Shown here: positions 44,280 through 53,853 of the stretch, in pieces
How the letters are laid out: each line of letters begins with the position of its first letter
How positions within the stretch are numbered: the stretch's first letter is position 1
Assembly (NCBI GenBank): GCA_028285445.1
Contig: JANQPQ010000051.1
Coordinates: 1-64,000 of the forward strand
Reading direction: 5' to 3'
DNA: 64,000 nucleotides
DNA from: Cyclobacteriaceae bacterium
GTDB lineage: Bacteria; Bacteroidota; Bacteroidia; Cytophagales; Cyclobacteriaceae
Made by a program: the position numbers and the translations under genes
The notes under the pieces: generated by a model
What the model was told of the DNA's origin: nothing
Database searches by the model: none
What the model saw: only the letters and a program-made list of their open reading frames with translations

Positions 44280-45308
44280 TTGGGGACTCTCAGAAAGAAT
44301 ATTCTCTTCACACCACTTACAGAATATCATTTCTTGCTTACTCTAAATATTATTCAAGAGCATTTTCTCCATGAGAATTACCAAATCCGAGTATTGCTGA
44401 TTGATCATGGGAATAACCGCCTAAGCGGTGTAACGACCAGCCAAATACACCATAATATTCTACTTTCAAGTTTAAGTGTTACCTATGGCCGTGAAGTGAG
44501 GAAAGGCCTCCATGAAGTTTTGAGAGCTAGGTACGACCGGTTGTTTATATTTCATGAATTTGACGTTGTTACCTCTTTTGTGAAATCCAAAATGGTAAGG
44601 GATTGCACAGTAGCCCTGGTAGAGGATGGTACAGCAATGTACCAGAAAATAAAGAAAATGGCGCTCTTTTCCAGGCTGCGACAAACTTTAGATAATGTTA
44701 AGCACGCTTGGGCGATGGGAATACTTAACCCCGAAATGAGGTTTGTGAGTAACGTTCATGGGCAATCCCGTGGATTAAAGGAGGTTTGGCTTACAAACAA
44801 AAAACTATTTTCCACTACCTTACCTAAGGGAGTGGAAGTAAAAGCCATCACTATTTTGGATAATACTGATAAGGTTGATTTTGTGAGGTCCTACTTTACA
44901 ACGGCTTATGAACAGGATATTCCACCCAGGTCTCTGCTATATATTGGTCGCGTGAGCTTTGGTGATGAATACCTCGAAAATGAGATTAAATATCTTGTGG
45001 AGTATTATGGCAATTCTAACCTTGACCACTTATTCATTAAGCCCCATCCGCTTAGTACCAAAAAGCAGATAAGTGCTTATGAAAACATTCAAGGAGCTGT
45101 CGTGCTTAAGTGGATGTTACCCGTTGAGTTAATCATAGCTGGTCTAAAAGAAAGCGAAGTAATGGCAATGGACAGCACTTCCTTGTTCTATTTTAACGGT
45201 GCTTGTAGTTACAAGGTGCTGTATGCATATTTTCAGCGCCTGGGACTTTACCCCGGTTGGAGGCATATTACCTTCCCCGATCATGTCCAGTTTGTTATGG
45301 TCAACTGA
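44280..45308 (+). CDS. Sialyltransferase-like protein
   Basis: 342 residues from a TTG start. It carries the three landmark motifs of bacterial sialyltransferases of the GT-52/polysialyltransferase class: Glu115-Asp116-Gly117 (VEDG), His256-Pro257 (KPHPLST) and Asp-Ser-Thr-Ser at 298-301. It probably transfers a CMP-activated nonulosonic acid, pseudaminic acid or the product of the adjacent NeuB-like protein. Confidence 0.65.
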   Translation: MGTLRKNILFTPLTEYHFLLTLNIIQEHFLHENYQIRVLLIDHGNNRLSGVTTSQIHHNILLSSLSVTYGREVRKGLHEVLRARYDRLFIFHEFDVVTSFVKSKMVRDCTVALVEDGTAMYQKIKKMALFSRLRQTLDNVKHAWAMGILNPEMRFVSNVHGQSRGLKEVWLTNKKLFSTTLPKGVEVKAITILDNTDKVDFVRSYFTTAYEQDIPPRSLLYIGRVSFGDEYLENEIKYLVEYYGNSNLDHLFIKPHPLSTKKQISAYENIQGAVVLKWMLPVELIIAGLKESEVMAMDSTSLFYFNGACSYKVLYAYFQRLGLYPGWRHITFPDHVQFVMVN

Positions 45309-45320
45309 TAACCGAAGGTC

Positions 45321-46586
45321 GTGAATAGTTATTCGAAATATTCAAAGCCAGTAGTTCACTCAAACACTCAAGATTACTTGACGCTTCTACTCTTTTGGGT
45401 CCTTTGGCCATTTGGAGCATTAATGGCGGCAATAAGGAGGTTTCACGTTAAGCCATACCGGAATATTATCCTACTCTTTATAGTGTATTTCGGCTTTACC
45501 ATGGTAATGTCTCCGGGAATGGATGGCTATCAACATGCTCAGCAATTCATGCAAATAGGTAGTCGCTCTGTGGGTTTTTTGGGTGAAGCTTTCCAGAAGT
45601 ACCTGACTTTGGAAGAGTATAACGATATCTATATCTACATAACCAGCTTCTTTATATCAAGAATAACGCTCGATCCCAGGTGGTTTTTCGCTTTCAATGC
45701 CTTAGTATTTGGATGGCTATACTTGAAGACCTTAGGGTACATTTACGACGAATTTGACCGAACGAAAATAAGTAGCAGGGCATTCCTCTTCTTTTTTATC
45801 TGTGTAGTCCTGATCTCGGTAAACCATATACATTTTGTAAGGTTTTGGATAGCCGCCTGGCTGTTTATCTATTGTACTTATTTATATCTGGTGAAAGGGA
45901 AACGAACGGTTCTTTTACTTTCGATGCTAAGTGTCTTAATTCATTTCAGTTTCTTTCTTCCCGTTTTACTCCTTCTTATCTACTCCTTAATAGGCCGCAA
46001 TCCATTAATGATTTTTATCTATTTGGTTCTGGTAGTATCCTTTACCGGAATCTATTTTGATAACTTACTTTCTCTAGCATCCAGCGCCGGAGGGGGTATT
46101 GCCGGTAAAGTGGAAGGCTACACTAATGAGGAGTATGTGTTGCGGAAAATAGAAATGGGTGCTTCTGCTAATTGGTATGTGCTGGTTCGAGGGAAATTGC
46201 TTAAATACTATCTATTCACGGCGTTCCTGGCCTCTCTGCTGTTGTTCCAATTAAAAAGGGATGTTGCGCAGAATAGATTAATTGGTTTCATACTAGTTTA
46301 TTTAGTTACAATAATTACAATAGCAGCGGTTTCTGACGTAGGGAGTTTGAGTAGGTTTGAGAAAATTCTACACTTCTTCCTTGCTCTTTATTTCTACAGA
46401 CTCCTGATTCTTAACCCGAGTTTCAATCCAAGAGTACCGATTCTAATAGGTGTTCCAATAGTCCTACTATATGCGGTAGTTGAAATAAGAGCTACTATGT
46501 ATCTGGCCTCCCCTCTGCAATTTATTGGCAACGGGCTAGCTGTATTTTTTGAGCAGTGGGACTTTGTCCTTAGAGATATAATGTAG
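45321..46586 (+). CDS. EpsG/Wzy-like polysaccharide polymerase
   Basis: 421 residues from a GTG start, with about ten transmembrane helices. The EpsG-type pattern is present: YxGF-like early helix, MSPGMDGYQH loop, and a long loop (about 245-290) between late helices. As the only polytopic protein of this kind in the locus, it is the likely repeat-unit polymerase. Confidence 0.75.
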   Translation: MNSYSKYSKPVVHSNTQDYLTLLLFWVLWPFGALMAAIRRFHVKPYRNIILLFIVYFGFTMVMSPGMDGYQHAQQFMQIGSRSVGFLGEAFQKYLTLEEYNDIYIYITSFFISRITLDPRWFFAFNALVFGWLYLKTLGYIYDEFDRTKISSRAFLFFFICVVLISVNHIHFVRFWIAAWLFIYCTYLYLVKGKRTVLLLSMLSVLIHFSFFLPVLLLLIYSLIGRNPLMIFIYLVLVVSFTGIYFDNLLSLASSAGGGIAGKVEGYTNEEYVLRKIEMGASANWYVLVRGKLLKYYLFTAFLASLLLFQLKRDVAQNRLIGFILVYLVTIITIAAVSDVGSLSRFEKILHFFLALYFYRLLILNPSFNPRVPILIGVPIVLLYAVVEIRATMYLASPLQFIGNGLAVFFEQWDFVLRDIM

Positions 46587-46631
46587 GCAAACCTGAAAAT
46601 TTATTTTTTTTGGGGTAGGTACTTATTCCAC

Positions 46632-47750
46632 ATGAGTAACTTGAAGGAAAGATTAAAAAGCCACTTGTTTAACATACCTGGGTGGCAAACAAGGAAGAAA
46701 ATTGTGGTATTCGAGAGTGACGATTGGGGAGCAATAAGAATGCCCTCAAAGCGCAGTTTCGAACTGATGTGCAGGGAGGGTATTCCAGTGGAAACTTATC
46801 ACTATGACTTGCTAGATTCCATCGAGAGGCGGGAAGACTTGCAAGGGCTTATTGATACGTTGGGTCGATTCAAGGAAAGCACCGAAACCTCTCCGGTTTT
46901 TACCTTTAACACCGTAATGGGTAACCCAGATTTTGATCGAATCAAACTATGCAATTTTGAGCAATACTTTTTTGAGCCTTTTAGAGTGACGTATGAGAGG
47001 TATTATGGAGATGACTGCTTTGCCCTTTGGCAAAATGCAATTGACGAAAAACTAATAGTACCTCAATTCCATGCCAGGGAACACCTAAATGTAAGCCTGT
47101 GGATGAGTGCATTAAGAGCCAACAGCAAACCTACAGTCAAGGCTTTTCATTACGGATATTATGGGCTCACAACCGAAACTCCCTCCCAATATCAGAGAGA
47201 TTATCTGGCCGCACAACACGTACTCGGCCCGGAGGATGCCAAGGATAAGTCAAGATTATTGTTAGAGGGCCTAGAAATGTTTGAAGATCAATTTGGGCAT
47301 CACTCTGAGACTTTTATTGCATGCAACTACGTTTGGCCTAAGGAGATCGAGGAGATCTTGTCCCAAGTTGGAGTTAGGCTGATACAGGGCCAGCGAGCCC
47401 AAATGCAACCAGTAGTGACAACTGGAAAAATCGATATTAAAAGGCATTTTACTGGGCAGAAGAACAAACATGGCCAACGTTATTTGGTTAGAAACTGTCT
47501 ATTTGAACCAAGCTCAAATGAAAACAAGGACTGGGTGGACAGCTGCTTAAGTGAAATTCAAACCGCGTTCCTATGGAATAAACCGGCTATAATTTCCTCG
47601 CACCGGGTGAATTACATAGGCTCAATTAGTGCCAAAAATAGATCTCGAAACTTGAAGTTGTTGGAGCGGTTAGTTAACCGAATCATTGGCAAATGGAACG
47701 ATGTGGAATTCCTGGCAAGCCCAGACTTGGTAAAACTCATTAGTACTTAA
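46632..47750 (+). CDS. NodB-like polysaccharide deacetylase family protein, copy 1
   Basis: 372 residues. Asp30-Asp31 (ESDDWG), His147-x3-His151 (FHAREHLN) and a late SSHRVNY histidine correspond to the metal and catalytic residues of carbohydrate esterase family 4. There is no signal peptide, so it would act in the cytoplasm. A paralogue with the same motifs lies at 55055-56185. It probably deacetylates a nucleotide- or lipid-linked sugar. Confidence 0.65.
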   Translation: MSNLKERLKSHLFNIPGWQTRKKIVVFESDDWGAIRMPSKRSFELMCREGIPVETYHYDLLDSIERREDLQGLIDTLGRFKESTETSPVFTFNTVMGNPDFDRIKLCNFEQYFFEPFRVTYERYYGDDCFALWQNAIDEKLIVPQFHAREHLNVSLWMSALRANSKPTVKAFHYGYYGLTTETPSQYQRDYLAAQHVLGPEDAKDKSRLLLEGLEMFEDQFGHHSETFIACNYVWPKEIEEILSQVGVRLIQGQRAQMQPVVTTGKIDIKRHFTGQKNKHGQRYLVRNCLFEPSSNENKDWVDSCLSEIQTAFLWNKPAIISSHRVNYIGSISAKNRSRNLKLLERLVNRIIGKWNDVEFLASPDLVKLIST

Positions 47751-47753
47751 ACT

Positions 47754-49649
47754 ATGTGTGGCATAACCGGATTCGTTGATTACGGTCATGGGTCAGATCA
47801 GGATGTAATAAGGGCCATGGTCAAAGCAGTTGATTACCGGGGCCCGGATAGTCAAGGATCAGAGGTTTACGAAACGGCGACTGCCAAAGTCGGGTTAGGT
47901 CATTCCAGATTGTCCATCATCGATACATCAGAAGCTGGTAATCAGCCCATGAGCTTCGGCCATACGACCGTAGTTTTCAATGGAGAAATATACAATTTCA
48001 GGGAAATTCAAAAGACCCTGACGGATTTGGGCCATACCTTCCAAAGCCAGAGTGATACCGAGGTCATACTCCACGCTTATCGACAGTGGGGTGTTGAATT
48101 AGTTCATCATTTTATTGGCATGTTTGCTTTTGCTATCTACGATGAACAGGAGCGAGAGCTCAGAATATTTCGAGATAGAGCGGGCGTAAAGCCATTGTAC
48201 TACTACTACCATGAAGATCTGTTTCTTTTTGGGTCTGAATTGAAATCAATGATGGCCCACCCAAAGTTCGAGAAAGTAATTGATGAACAATCGGTAGTAG
48301 CCTACATCAATTTGGGATATGTGCCTAGTCCCCAATCCATATTTAGAAATACAAATAAGCTAGAACCTGGGCACAGCCTACACTACTCAATCAGTAATCG
48401 AGAGATTAGAATTACTAAATATTGGGATGTCACTGAGTTTTACTCCAAGCCGAAAGAGACTATCAGCTATGATGAAGCGAAGGACCAACTGAAAGGCCTG
48501 CTTCATTCCGCCTTTAACTATCGATTAGTTTCGGATGTACCAGTTGGGTTGTTTCTCAGTGGGGGATATGATTCAACAGCGGTAGCAGCTATACTACAAA
48601 AAGACCGTACTGAGAAAATTAAAACTTTTACAATTGGCTTTGAAGAGGGTATTAATGAAGCTCCTTATGCGAAAGATACCGCTGAATATTTAGGAACCGA
48701 CCATACTGAATATATCTGCACTGAACAAGAAGCTCAAAGCATCATCTATGACCTTCCGTTTTACTTTGATGAACCCTTCGCCGATCAATCGGCCATACCT
48801 ACTATCCTTGTAAGCAGAATTGCCCGGGAAAGCGTTAAAGTAGCCTTGTCAGCTGACGGTGGGGATGAGATTTTCTCCGGATATGATTTCTATGTTAGAC
48901 TTAGGAATTGGCAAGATACATTTAACAAAATTCCCAGCTGGTTAAAGTCGGCCGGAGGTTATGCATGTCATCTTGCAGCAAACCTAGTTCCAAGCTCAAG
49001 AATTGCGCAGAAGCATAAACTTCACAGTGTGGGTGAGAGCTTGCATCCCAATGAGAAAATACAAGCCTTGAATTTTTATCACAATGCGATTTCAATACCC
49101 CACGTAGTAAAATCAAATTTACTAGTCAACCGGTTACAAAACCACCCCAACGGGTTGGGCCTAAATGTTGATCAATTTAAGAACGACATTGAAGTAGTCA
49201 TGGCTATGGATTTCAAGCATTATCTGCAAAACGATATTTTAACGAAAGTAGATAGGTCAACGATGTCTGTGTCATTAGAGGGCCGTGAACCCTTTCTTGA
49301 CCATCGTATCATACAACAAGTCGCAGCGTTGCCATTTGAATTCAAAAGTAAAGGGCCTGAAAGAAAGATACTGCTAAAGGATATCGTACACGACTACATT
49401 CCTAAATCCATGATGGACAGGCCAAAATCAGGATTTGGGGTCCCAATCCTTGGATGGCTAAGGAATGATCTATCCTTCTTGCTAGATGAGTATATGTCAG
49501 AACAGGGTATTAGCAAATCAGGACTTTTTCATCCTGATTATGTCAAAGAAATCATAGATCAATTTAAATCAGGCAAGTTCTATTACACTCCAGTAATTTG
49601 GCGATTGTTGATGTTTCAAATGTGGTTTGATAGATGGATGCGACCTTAA
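47754..49649 (+). CDS. asnB: Asparagine synthase (glutamine-hydrolysing), polysaccharide-locus type
   Basis: 631 residues. MCGITGF gives the N-terminal nucleophile Cys2, with RGPDSQG and NGEIYN in the glutaminase domain. SGGYDST is the ATP pyrophosphatase loop of the synthetase domain. AsnB-type genes within O-antigen loci often amidate sugar uronic acids rather than aspartate, so the substrate is open. Confidence 0.85.
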   Translation: MCGITGFVDYGHGSDQDVIRAMVKAVDYRGPDSQGSEVYETATAKVGLGHSRLSIIDTSEAGNQPMSFGHTTVVFNGEIYNFREIQKTLTDLGHTFQSQSDTEVILHAYRQWGVELVHHFIGMFAFAIYDEQERELRIFRDRAGVKPLYYYYHEDLFLFGSELKSMMAHPKFEKVIDEQSVVAYINLGYVPSPQSIFRNTNKLEPGHSLHYSISNREIRITKYWDVTEFYSKPKETISYDEAKDQLKGLLHSAFNYRLVSDVPVGLFLSGGYDSTAVAAILQKDRTEKIKTFTIGFEEGINEAPYAKDTAEYLGTDHTEYICTEQEAQSIIYDLPFYFDEPFADQSAIPTILVSRIARESVKVALSADGGDEIFSGYDFYVRLRNWQDTFNKIPSWLKSAGGYACHLAANLVPSSRIAQKHKLHSVGESLHPNEKIQALNFYHNAISIPHVVKSNLLVNRLQNHPNGLGLNVDQFKNDIEVVMAMDFKHYLQNDILTKVDRSTMSVSLEGREPFLDHRIIQQVAALPFEFKSKGPERKILLKDIVHDYIPKSMMDRPKSGFGVPILGWLRNDLSFLLDEYMSEQGISKSGLFHPDYVKEIIDQFKSGKFYYTPVIWRLLMFQMWFDRWMRP

Positions 49650-49666
49650 CAGCAGTACAACCTTAG

Positions 49667-50542
49667 ATGATAAAAATAATAGTTAGAAATATAGATAGGT
49701 TTGCGCTTTGCGTGAGAATGCCGGTGGTCAGGTTTATTGTATTCCTGGATTTACGACTTTTGGAAGGAGTTACAAATGCTAAAATATTTGCTAAAGCCAT
49801 TACGCAAATAAAACTAGCTAATGGTATTTATAAAACTACTAAACCAGGTAGGTTTCATGATGTCGATGATCTATTGATACAACATCTATCTGAAGAAAAA
49901 TGTTACAAAGTACATGACACGGCGGTTAGTGATGGGATTACATCTCTGGAGCTGTTCAAAAAACTTACCAGCAGGAATATCGAATTGGACTACTTCATTT
50001 CCGATAAGTTTGCAAAATTCTATTTTCACAACCGGTGGTATGGTGGGCTCTTGTGTGATGCTGATGGCCATGTAATTTATGGCCATGTAATGGGCGTACA
50101 AGCTTTTAGAGGCACATCTTGGCTTTATACCGTATCGAAGTTGCTTGGCTACATGCTCCCAAGACAGATTACCAATAATGGTGGAGAAGAAATTATTACG
50201 CTTGATAACCAGGTTACTGCGCTTATAAAGACTAAGGAATTGGACTTCGTTGAATTTGACGTTTTTGAGAATTCAAGCCAACCGGCCAAATACGATGTTG
50301 TTAGGTGCATGAATCTGCTTAATCCAGGAGTCTTCTCGGAAGAGATGCTATTGTCAGGAATAAAGAATTTAGGACGTAATTTATCAGAGGATGGCCTGTT
50401 ACTGTTGGGACATACACATATTAAGTCCGCACGAAATCATGTCTCTTTTTTCCGCCGCCGCAATTCTCAACTGATTAAAATTCATGATTTGAATGATGGG
50501 TATTTGCTTAAGGAAATAGTAGAGTCAATTGCACTGCAATGA
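49667..50542 (+). CDS. Methyltransferase-like protein
   Basis: 291 residues, basic N-terminus. HDTAVSDGITSLELF resembles motif I of class I SAM methyltransferases, and YDVVRCMNLLNP with LSEDGLLLLG resembles motifs IV-VI. The glycine loop is atypical, so activity is uncertain. It ends 4 bp into the next glycosyltransferase gene. Confidence 0.55.
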   Translation: MIKIIVRNIDRFALCVRMPVVRFIVFLDLRLLEGVTNAKIFAKAITQIKLANGIYKTTKPGRFHDVDDLLIQHLSEEKCYKVHDTAVSDGITSLELFKKLTSRNIELDYFISDKFAKFYFHNRWYGGLLCDADGHVIYGHVMGVQAFRGTSWLYTVSKLLGYMLPRQITNNGGEEIITLDNQVTALIKTKELDFVEFDVFENSSQPAKYDVVRCMNLLNPGVFSEEMLLSGIKNLGRNLSEDGLLLLGHTHIKSARNHVSFFRRRNSQLIKIHDLNDGYLLKEIVESIALQ

Positions 50543-51624
50543 TGAAAGCAAATAACATTGCTTTAGTAGTACCTTCCTTGCGAATAGGAGGCATGGAAAG
50601 GGTGGCCAGTATTTTAGTAAGCCATTTCCAGCAAAGTGGGGTATGGGGCGAAGTCCATTTGATTCTGCTTACGGTTGGCGAACTCCAGTACCACATCCAT
50701 GATAAGGTTAGGGTGCATCAGCCAAAGTTCAATTACCAAAAGGTACCCAGATTGGCGGCAATAATGAAAACACTACGCTACCTCAGAAAAGTGGTAAAGA
50801 GCACTAAGCCAACTATAATCTTGTGTATTGGAGATCGTTGGAATTCATTTACATTGCTTGCAACCCTTGGATTAAAGACGAAGGTATTTATTTCAAATAG
50901 AATGAACCCTCAGGTTAAATTGGGTAGATTTCATGATGCCTTTAGTAAGCTTATTTATCCCAGAGCAGCTGGTATCATAGTGCAAACTGAGTTGGCGAAA
51001 AAGATCTATTCCAAGAAATACAAAAACCTGCCGGCTTTCGTGATTGGCAATCCGATCAAGGCAATATCATCTGGGGTGGCTGATGGTGTTGATAAAGAGA
51101 ATATAATACTGAATGTAGGTAGGTTTGATCATGAGAAAAACCAGGATCTCCTTATTAAATACTTCGCAGAAATTGCCGATGACAATTGGAGATTAGTCTT
51201 CGTAGGGGATGGGCCAAACTTCGAAGCCGCCAAACAGATGGCTAGGGAAATGGGACTAGATGCGAGAATTAGTTTCACTGGTAGTGTTCGCGATGTGGCA
51301 AGTTATTATCTAAGTAGTCGGATATTTGCCTTTACTTCTACTACCGAGGGCTTCCCTAATGCTTTAGGAGAAGCCCTAAGTACGCCACTGGCCTGTATTA
51401 GCTTCGATTGTATAGCTGGACCTTCCGATTTGATTTCAGATAACTCAAATGGGTTTTTGGTATCAGTGGGTGACCACGAAGGATATAAGACAAAACTTCA
51501 ACAATTAATGACAGACGCTCAGCTTCGAATGAGGCTGGAAAATCAGGCCATAAAAGATATCGAGAAATTTGGGATAGAAAGAATCTGTAGAAAATACATT
51601 GAAGTTTTAAAATCACCTCAATGA
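50539..51624 (+). CDS. Family 4 glycosyltransferase
   Basis: 361 residues, GT-B fold. RIGGMERVASILV is the N-terminal donor/acceptor loop. NVGRFDHEKNQDLLI, FVGDGPNFEAA and the EGFPNALGEALS E-x7-E motif are in the C-terminal half. Retaining mechanism expected; sugar unknown. Confidence 0.88.
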   Translation: MMKANNIALVVPSLRIGGMERVASILVSHFQQSGVWGEVHLILLTVGELQYHIHDKVRVHQPKFNYQKVPRLAAIMKTLRYLRKVVKSTKPTIILCIGDRWNSFTLLATLGLKTKVFISNRMNPQVKLGRFHDAFSKLIYPRAAGIIVQTELAKKIYSKKYKNLPAFVIGNPIKAISSGVADGVDKENIILNVGRFDHEKNQDLLIKYFAEIADDNWRLVFVGDGPNFEAAKQMAREMGLDARISFTGSVRDVASYYLSSRIFAFTSTTEGFPNALGEALSTPLACISFDCIAGPSDLISDNSNGFLVSVGDHEGYKTKLQQLMTDAQLRMRLENQAIKDIEKFGIERICRKYIEVLKSPQ

Positions 51625-51679
51625 TTTAGTAAGATATAGCAAGACAATAGTAAAGTAAACTGAAACTTAAACAGCAAAT

Positions 51680-52630
51680 ATGAGAATTTTAGTAACCGGC
51701 TCAAAAGGTGTAGTTGGGGCCAAGTTGGTAGATGAACTTAAAAAAAGAAACCATTCTGTATTCGGTGTTGATATTCAACATCACCCAGGGGAAATTGGGT
51801 ACATTCAGCGGATGAGCAATGAAGAATGGACTTACAGTAGATGCGATATCAGCGAATATCGGCAGATTGAACGGATACTAAACGAAGCCGGACCATTCGA
51901 TTTCGTTTACAATTGTGCAGCTGAATTTGGGAGGTGGAATGGGGAAGATTACTTCGAGCAAATGTGGAGATCCAATTTGATTGGCCTAAAGAACTTAATA
52001 CGCCTTCAAGAGAAATTGGGATTTAGAATGGTGCATTTTTCTAGTTCAGAAATATATGGAGATTACGAGGACGTTATGGTAGAAGATATTATGGACAAAG
52101 TCGAAATAAAGCAGCTGAACGACTATGCCATCTCGAAATGGGCAAACGAAATGCAGATTAGAAATTCCAATGCGATGTTTGAAACAGAAACGGTTGTTGT
52201 AAGACTCTTTAATACTTATGGGCCCGGAGAGTACTACCATCCATACCGATCTGTGAATTGTAAGTTCTGTTATCATGCATTGTTTAACCTACCCATTACA
52301 GTATTTAGGGATCACTTCCGGTCCAGCACTTATGTGGATGATTGCGTTGTTACCGTCGCCAATATATGTGAGAACTTTATCAACAATAGGACTTATAACA
52401 TAGGAAGCAGCGAGTTCCATGATATCGAGACCCTAGCAGATCTAATTTGGGATTACACAAAAGCTGACAAAAATTTGATTGAATACAAAGATTCTGAAAT
52501 CCTTACCACAAAGATAAAGAAGGTAGATAATGCTTTGGCAGTTAATGAGTTGAATCACAAAGAAACCGTTAGTCTTGAAGAAGGAGTGAAAAACACCATT
52601 GAATGGATGAGGTCATACTACAGGCTTTAA
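51680..52630 (+). CDS. NAD-dependent sugar epimerase/dehydratase
   Basis: 316 residues, extended SDR. VTGSKGVVGAKL binds the cofactor, HFSSSEIYG and YAISKWANE give the Ser and Tyr/Lys. Resembles UDP-glucuronate decarboxylase and GDP-mannose dehydratase relatives. Substrate not determinable. Confidence 0.8.
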   Translation: MRILVTGSKGVVGAKLVDELKKRNHSVFGVDIQHHPGEIGYIQRMSNEEWTYSRCDISEYRQIERILNEAGPFDFVYNCAAEFGRWNGEDYFEQMWRSNLIGLKNLIRLQEKLGFRMVHFSSSEIYGDYEDVMVEDIMDKVEIKQLNDYAISKWANEMQIRNSNAMFETETVVVRLFNTYGPGEYYHPYRSVNCKFCYHALFNLPITVFRDHFRSSTYVDDCVVTVANICENFINNRTYNIGSSEFHDIETLADLIWDYTKADKNLIEYKDSEILTTKIKKVDNALAVNELNHKETVSLEEGVKNTIEWMRSYYRL

Positions 52631-52686
52631 GGCGATGCCCATTACCCTTTTACTACACTTGGTAGGTAGGGATCTTTCCTTTCGAT

Positions 52687-53838
52687 TTGCGCAATACCAA
52701 TAAGCCCATACTGTTTAATTGCACTACTAATGTTGTAGGTGGGGGAGTAAAGAATTCTGCTATTTTTATTCGGCAGGCTCTGGAATTCGGAGATTTTCCA
52801 TGGCATTTTGCCATATCTCAGCAAGTTTCTTCCTTACTACAAAGATGGGGCATCAATCTAGACCTGGACAGCTTCAGCGTTTTTAAAACCTCTCCTGCGA
52901 GAAGTTTTGCCTCGAGGAAAGCGATATTGAGCCTGGTGAAATCTTTGGAACCCGCCATCGTTTACACCATGGCGGGGCCAGCATATGTAAACTTTCCAGT
53001 TCCGCACCTACAGGGCTTAAGTAATGCCTACATCACCCACCCAAGTTGGGAAGTCGTAAGACTACAAGACAATTTACTGAATACTCTTAGACACCTAATA
53101 CATGTTAAGATTCAATACCTATATAGCAAGCGATGTGATTTTCTAATATTCCAGACTGAGTTTGCGCGTGATAGCTACGTGAAGAGGTCCCAATTCAATA
53201 AAAGCAAGACAGCAGTGATACCAAATGCCGTTGATGAGAATCTCGGCGCGAAAATGACAGTTATCAAAAAGAAAGCTCCTCCAGTTAAGATTTTCACCCC
53301 CGGAGCTTCTTACACACATAAAGCGTTTCAGTACCTTCCAGCAATTGCCAAGGAGCTTAAACAGCACACTTCGGAAGACTTTGAGTTTCTGCTAACTTTG
53401 CCCGACGGTAAGCTTTTAGAGAAGATCAATAAGGATGCGGATAAGCTCGGTGTGATGGATAACATCACGAATGCTGGACCATATAATTATGCGGAAGCGG
53501 ATGAACTATTTGCAAATGCTGATATCTTTTTTATACCCAGCTTACTGGAAACTTTCTGCGCATCGTATCTGGAGGCGATGCTCTTTCAGAAGCCTTTGGT
53601 AGTTGCAAACAGGGGGTTTGCAAGAGAAATATGCCGAGACTATGCTCATTACATAGAGCCGGCAGATAGTAAGCAAGTCGCAGATGTGCTGGCACAGATC
53701 ATAAAAGGAGGCGGCCCGGACCAACCTCAAATTGCCAGGGGCAAAGAGATCGTTAACAGCAACCTGAACCATCGTTACCGCTATCAGCTAATTGCTCAGC
53801 AGATTCAGGAAATGATAAAGCACTCAGCAAATTTGTAG
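52687..53838 (+). CDS. Family 4 glycosyltransferase
   Basis: 383 residues from TTG at 52687 (MRNTNKPILFNC). VVGGGVKNSA loop near the N-terminus, and FTPGASYTHKAFQYLP, PSLLETFCASYLEAM in the C-terminal half. Follows the epimerase by 56 bp. Confidence 0.8.
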   Translation: MRNTNKPILFNCTTNVVGGGVKNSAIFIRQALEFGDFPWHFAISQQVSSLLQRWGINLDLDSFSVFKTSPARSFASRKAILSLVKSLEPAIVYTMAGPAYVNFPVPHLQGLSNAYITHPSWEVVRLQDNLLNTLRHLIHVKIQYLYSKRCDFLIFQTEFARDSYVKRSQFNKSKTAVIPNAVDENLGAKMTVIKKKAPPVKIFTPGASYTHKAFQYLPAIAKELKQHTSEDFEFLLTLPDGKLLEKINKDADKLGVMDNITNAGPYNYAEADELFANADIFFIPSLLETFCASYLEAMLFQKPLVVANRGFAREICRDYAHYIEPADSKQVADVLAQIIKGGGPDQPQIARGKEIVNSNLNHRYRYQLIAQQIQEMIKHSANL

Positions 53839-53853
53839 AGCGAGCAAACTACT

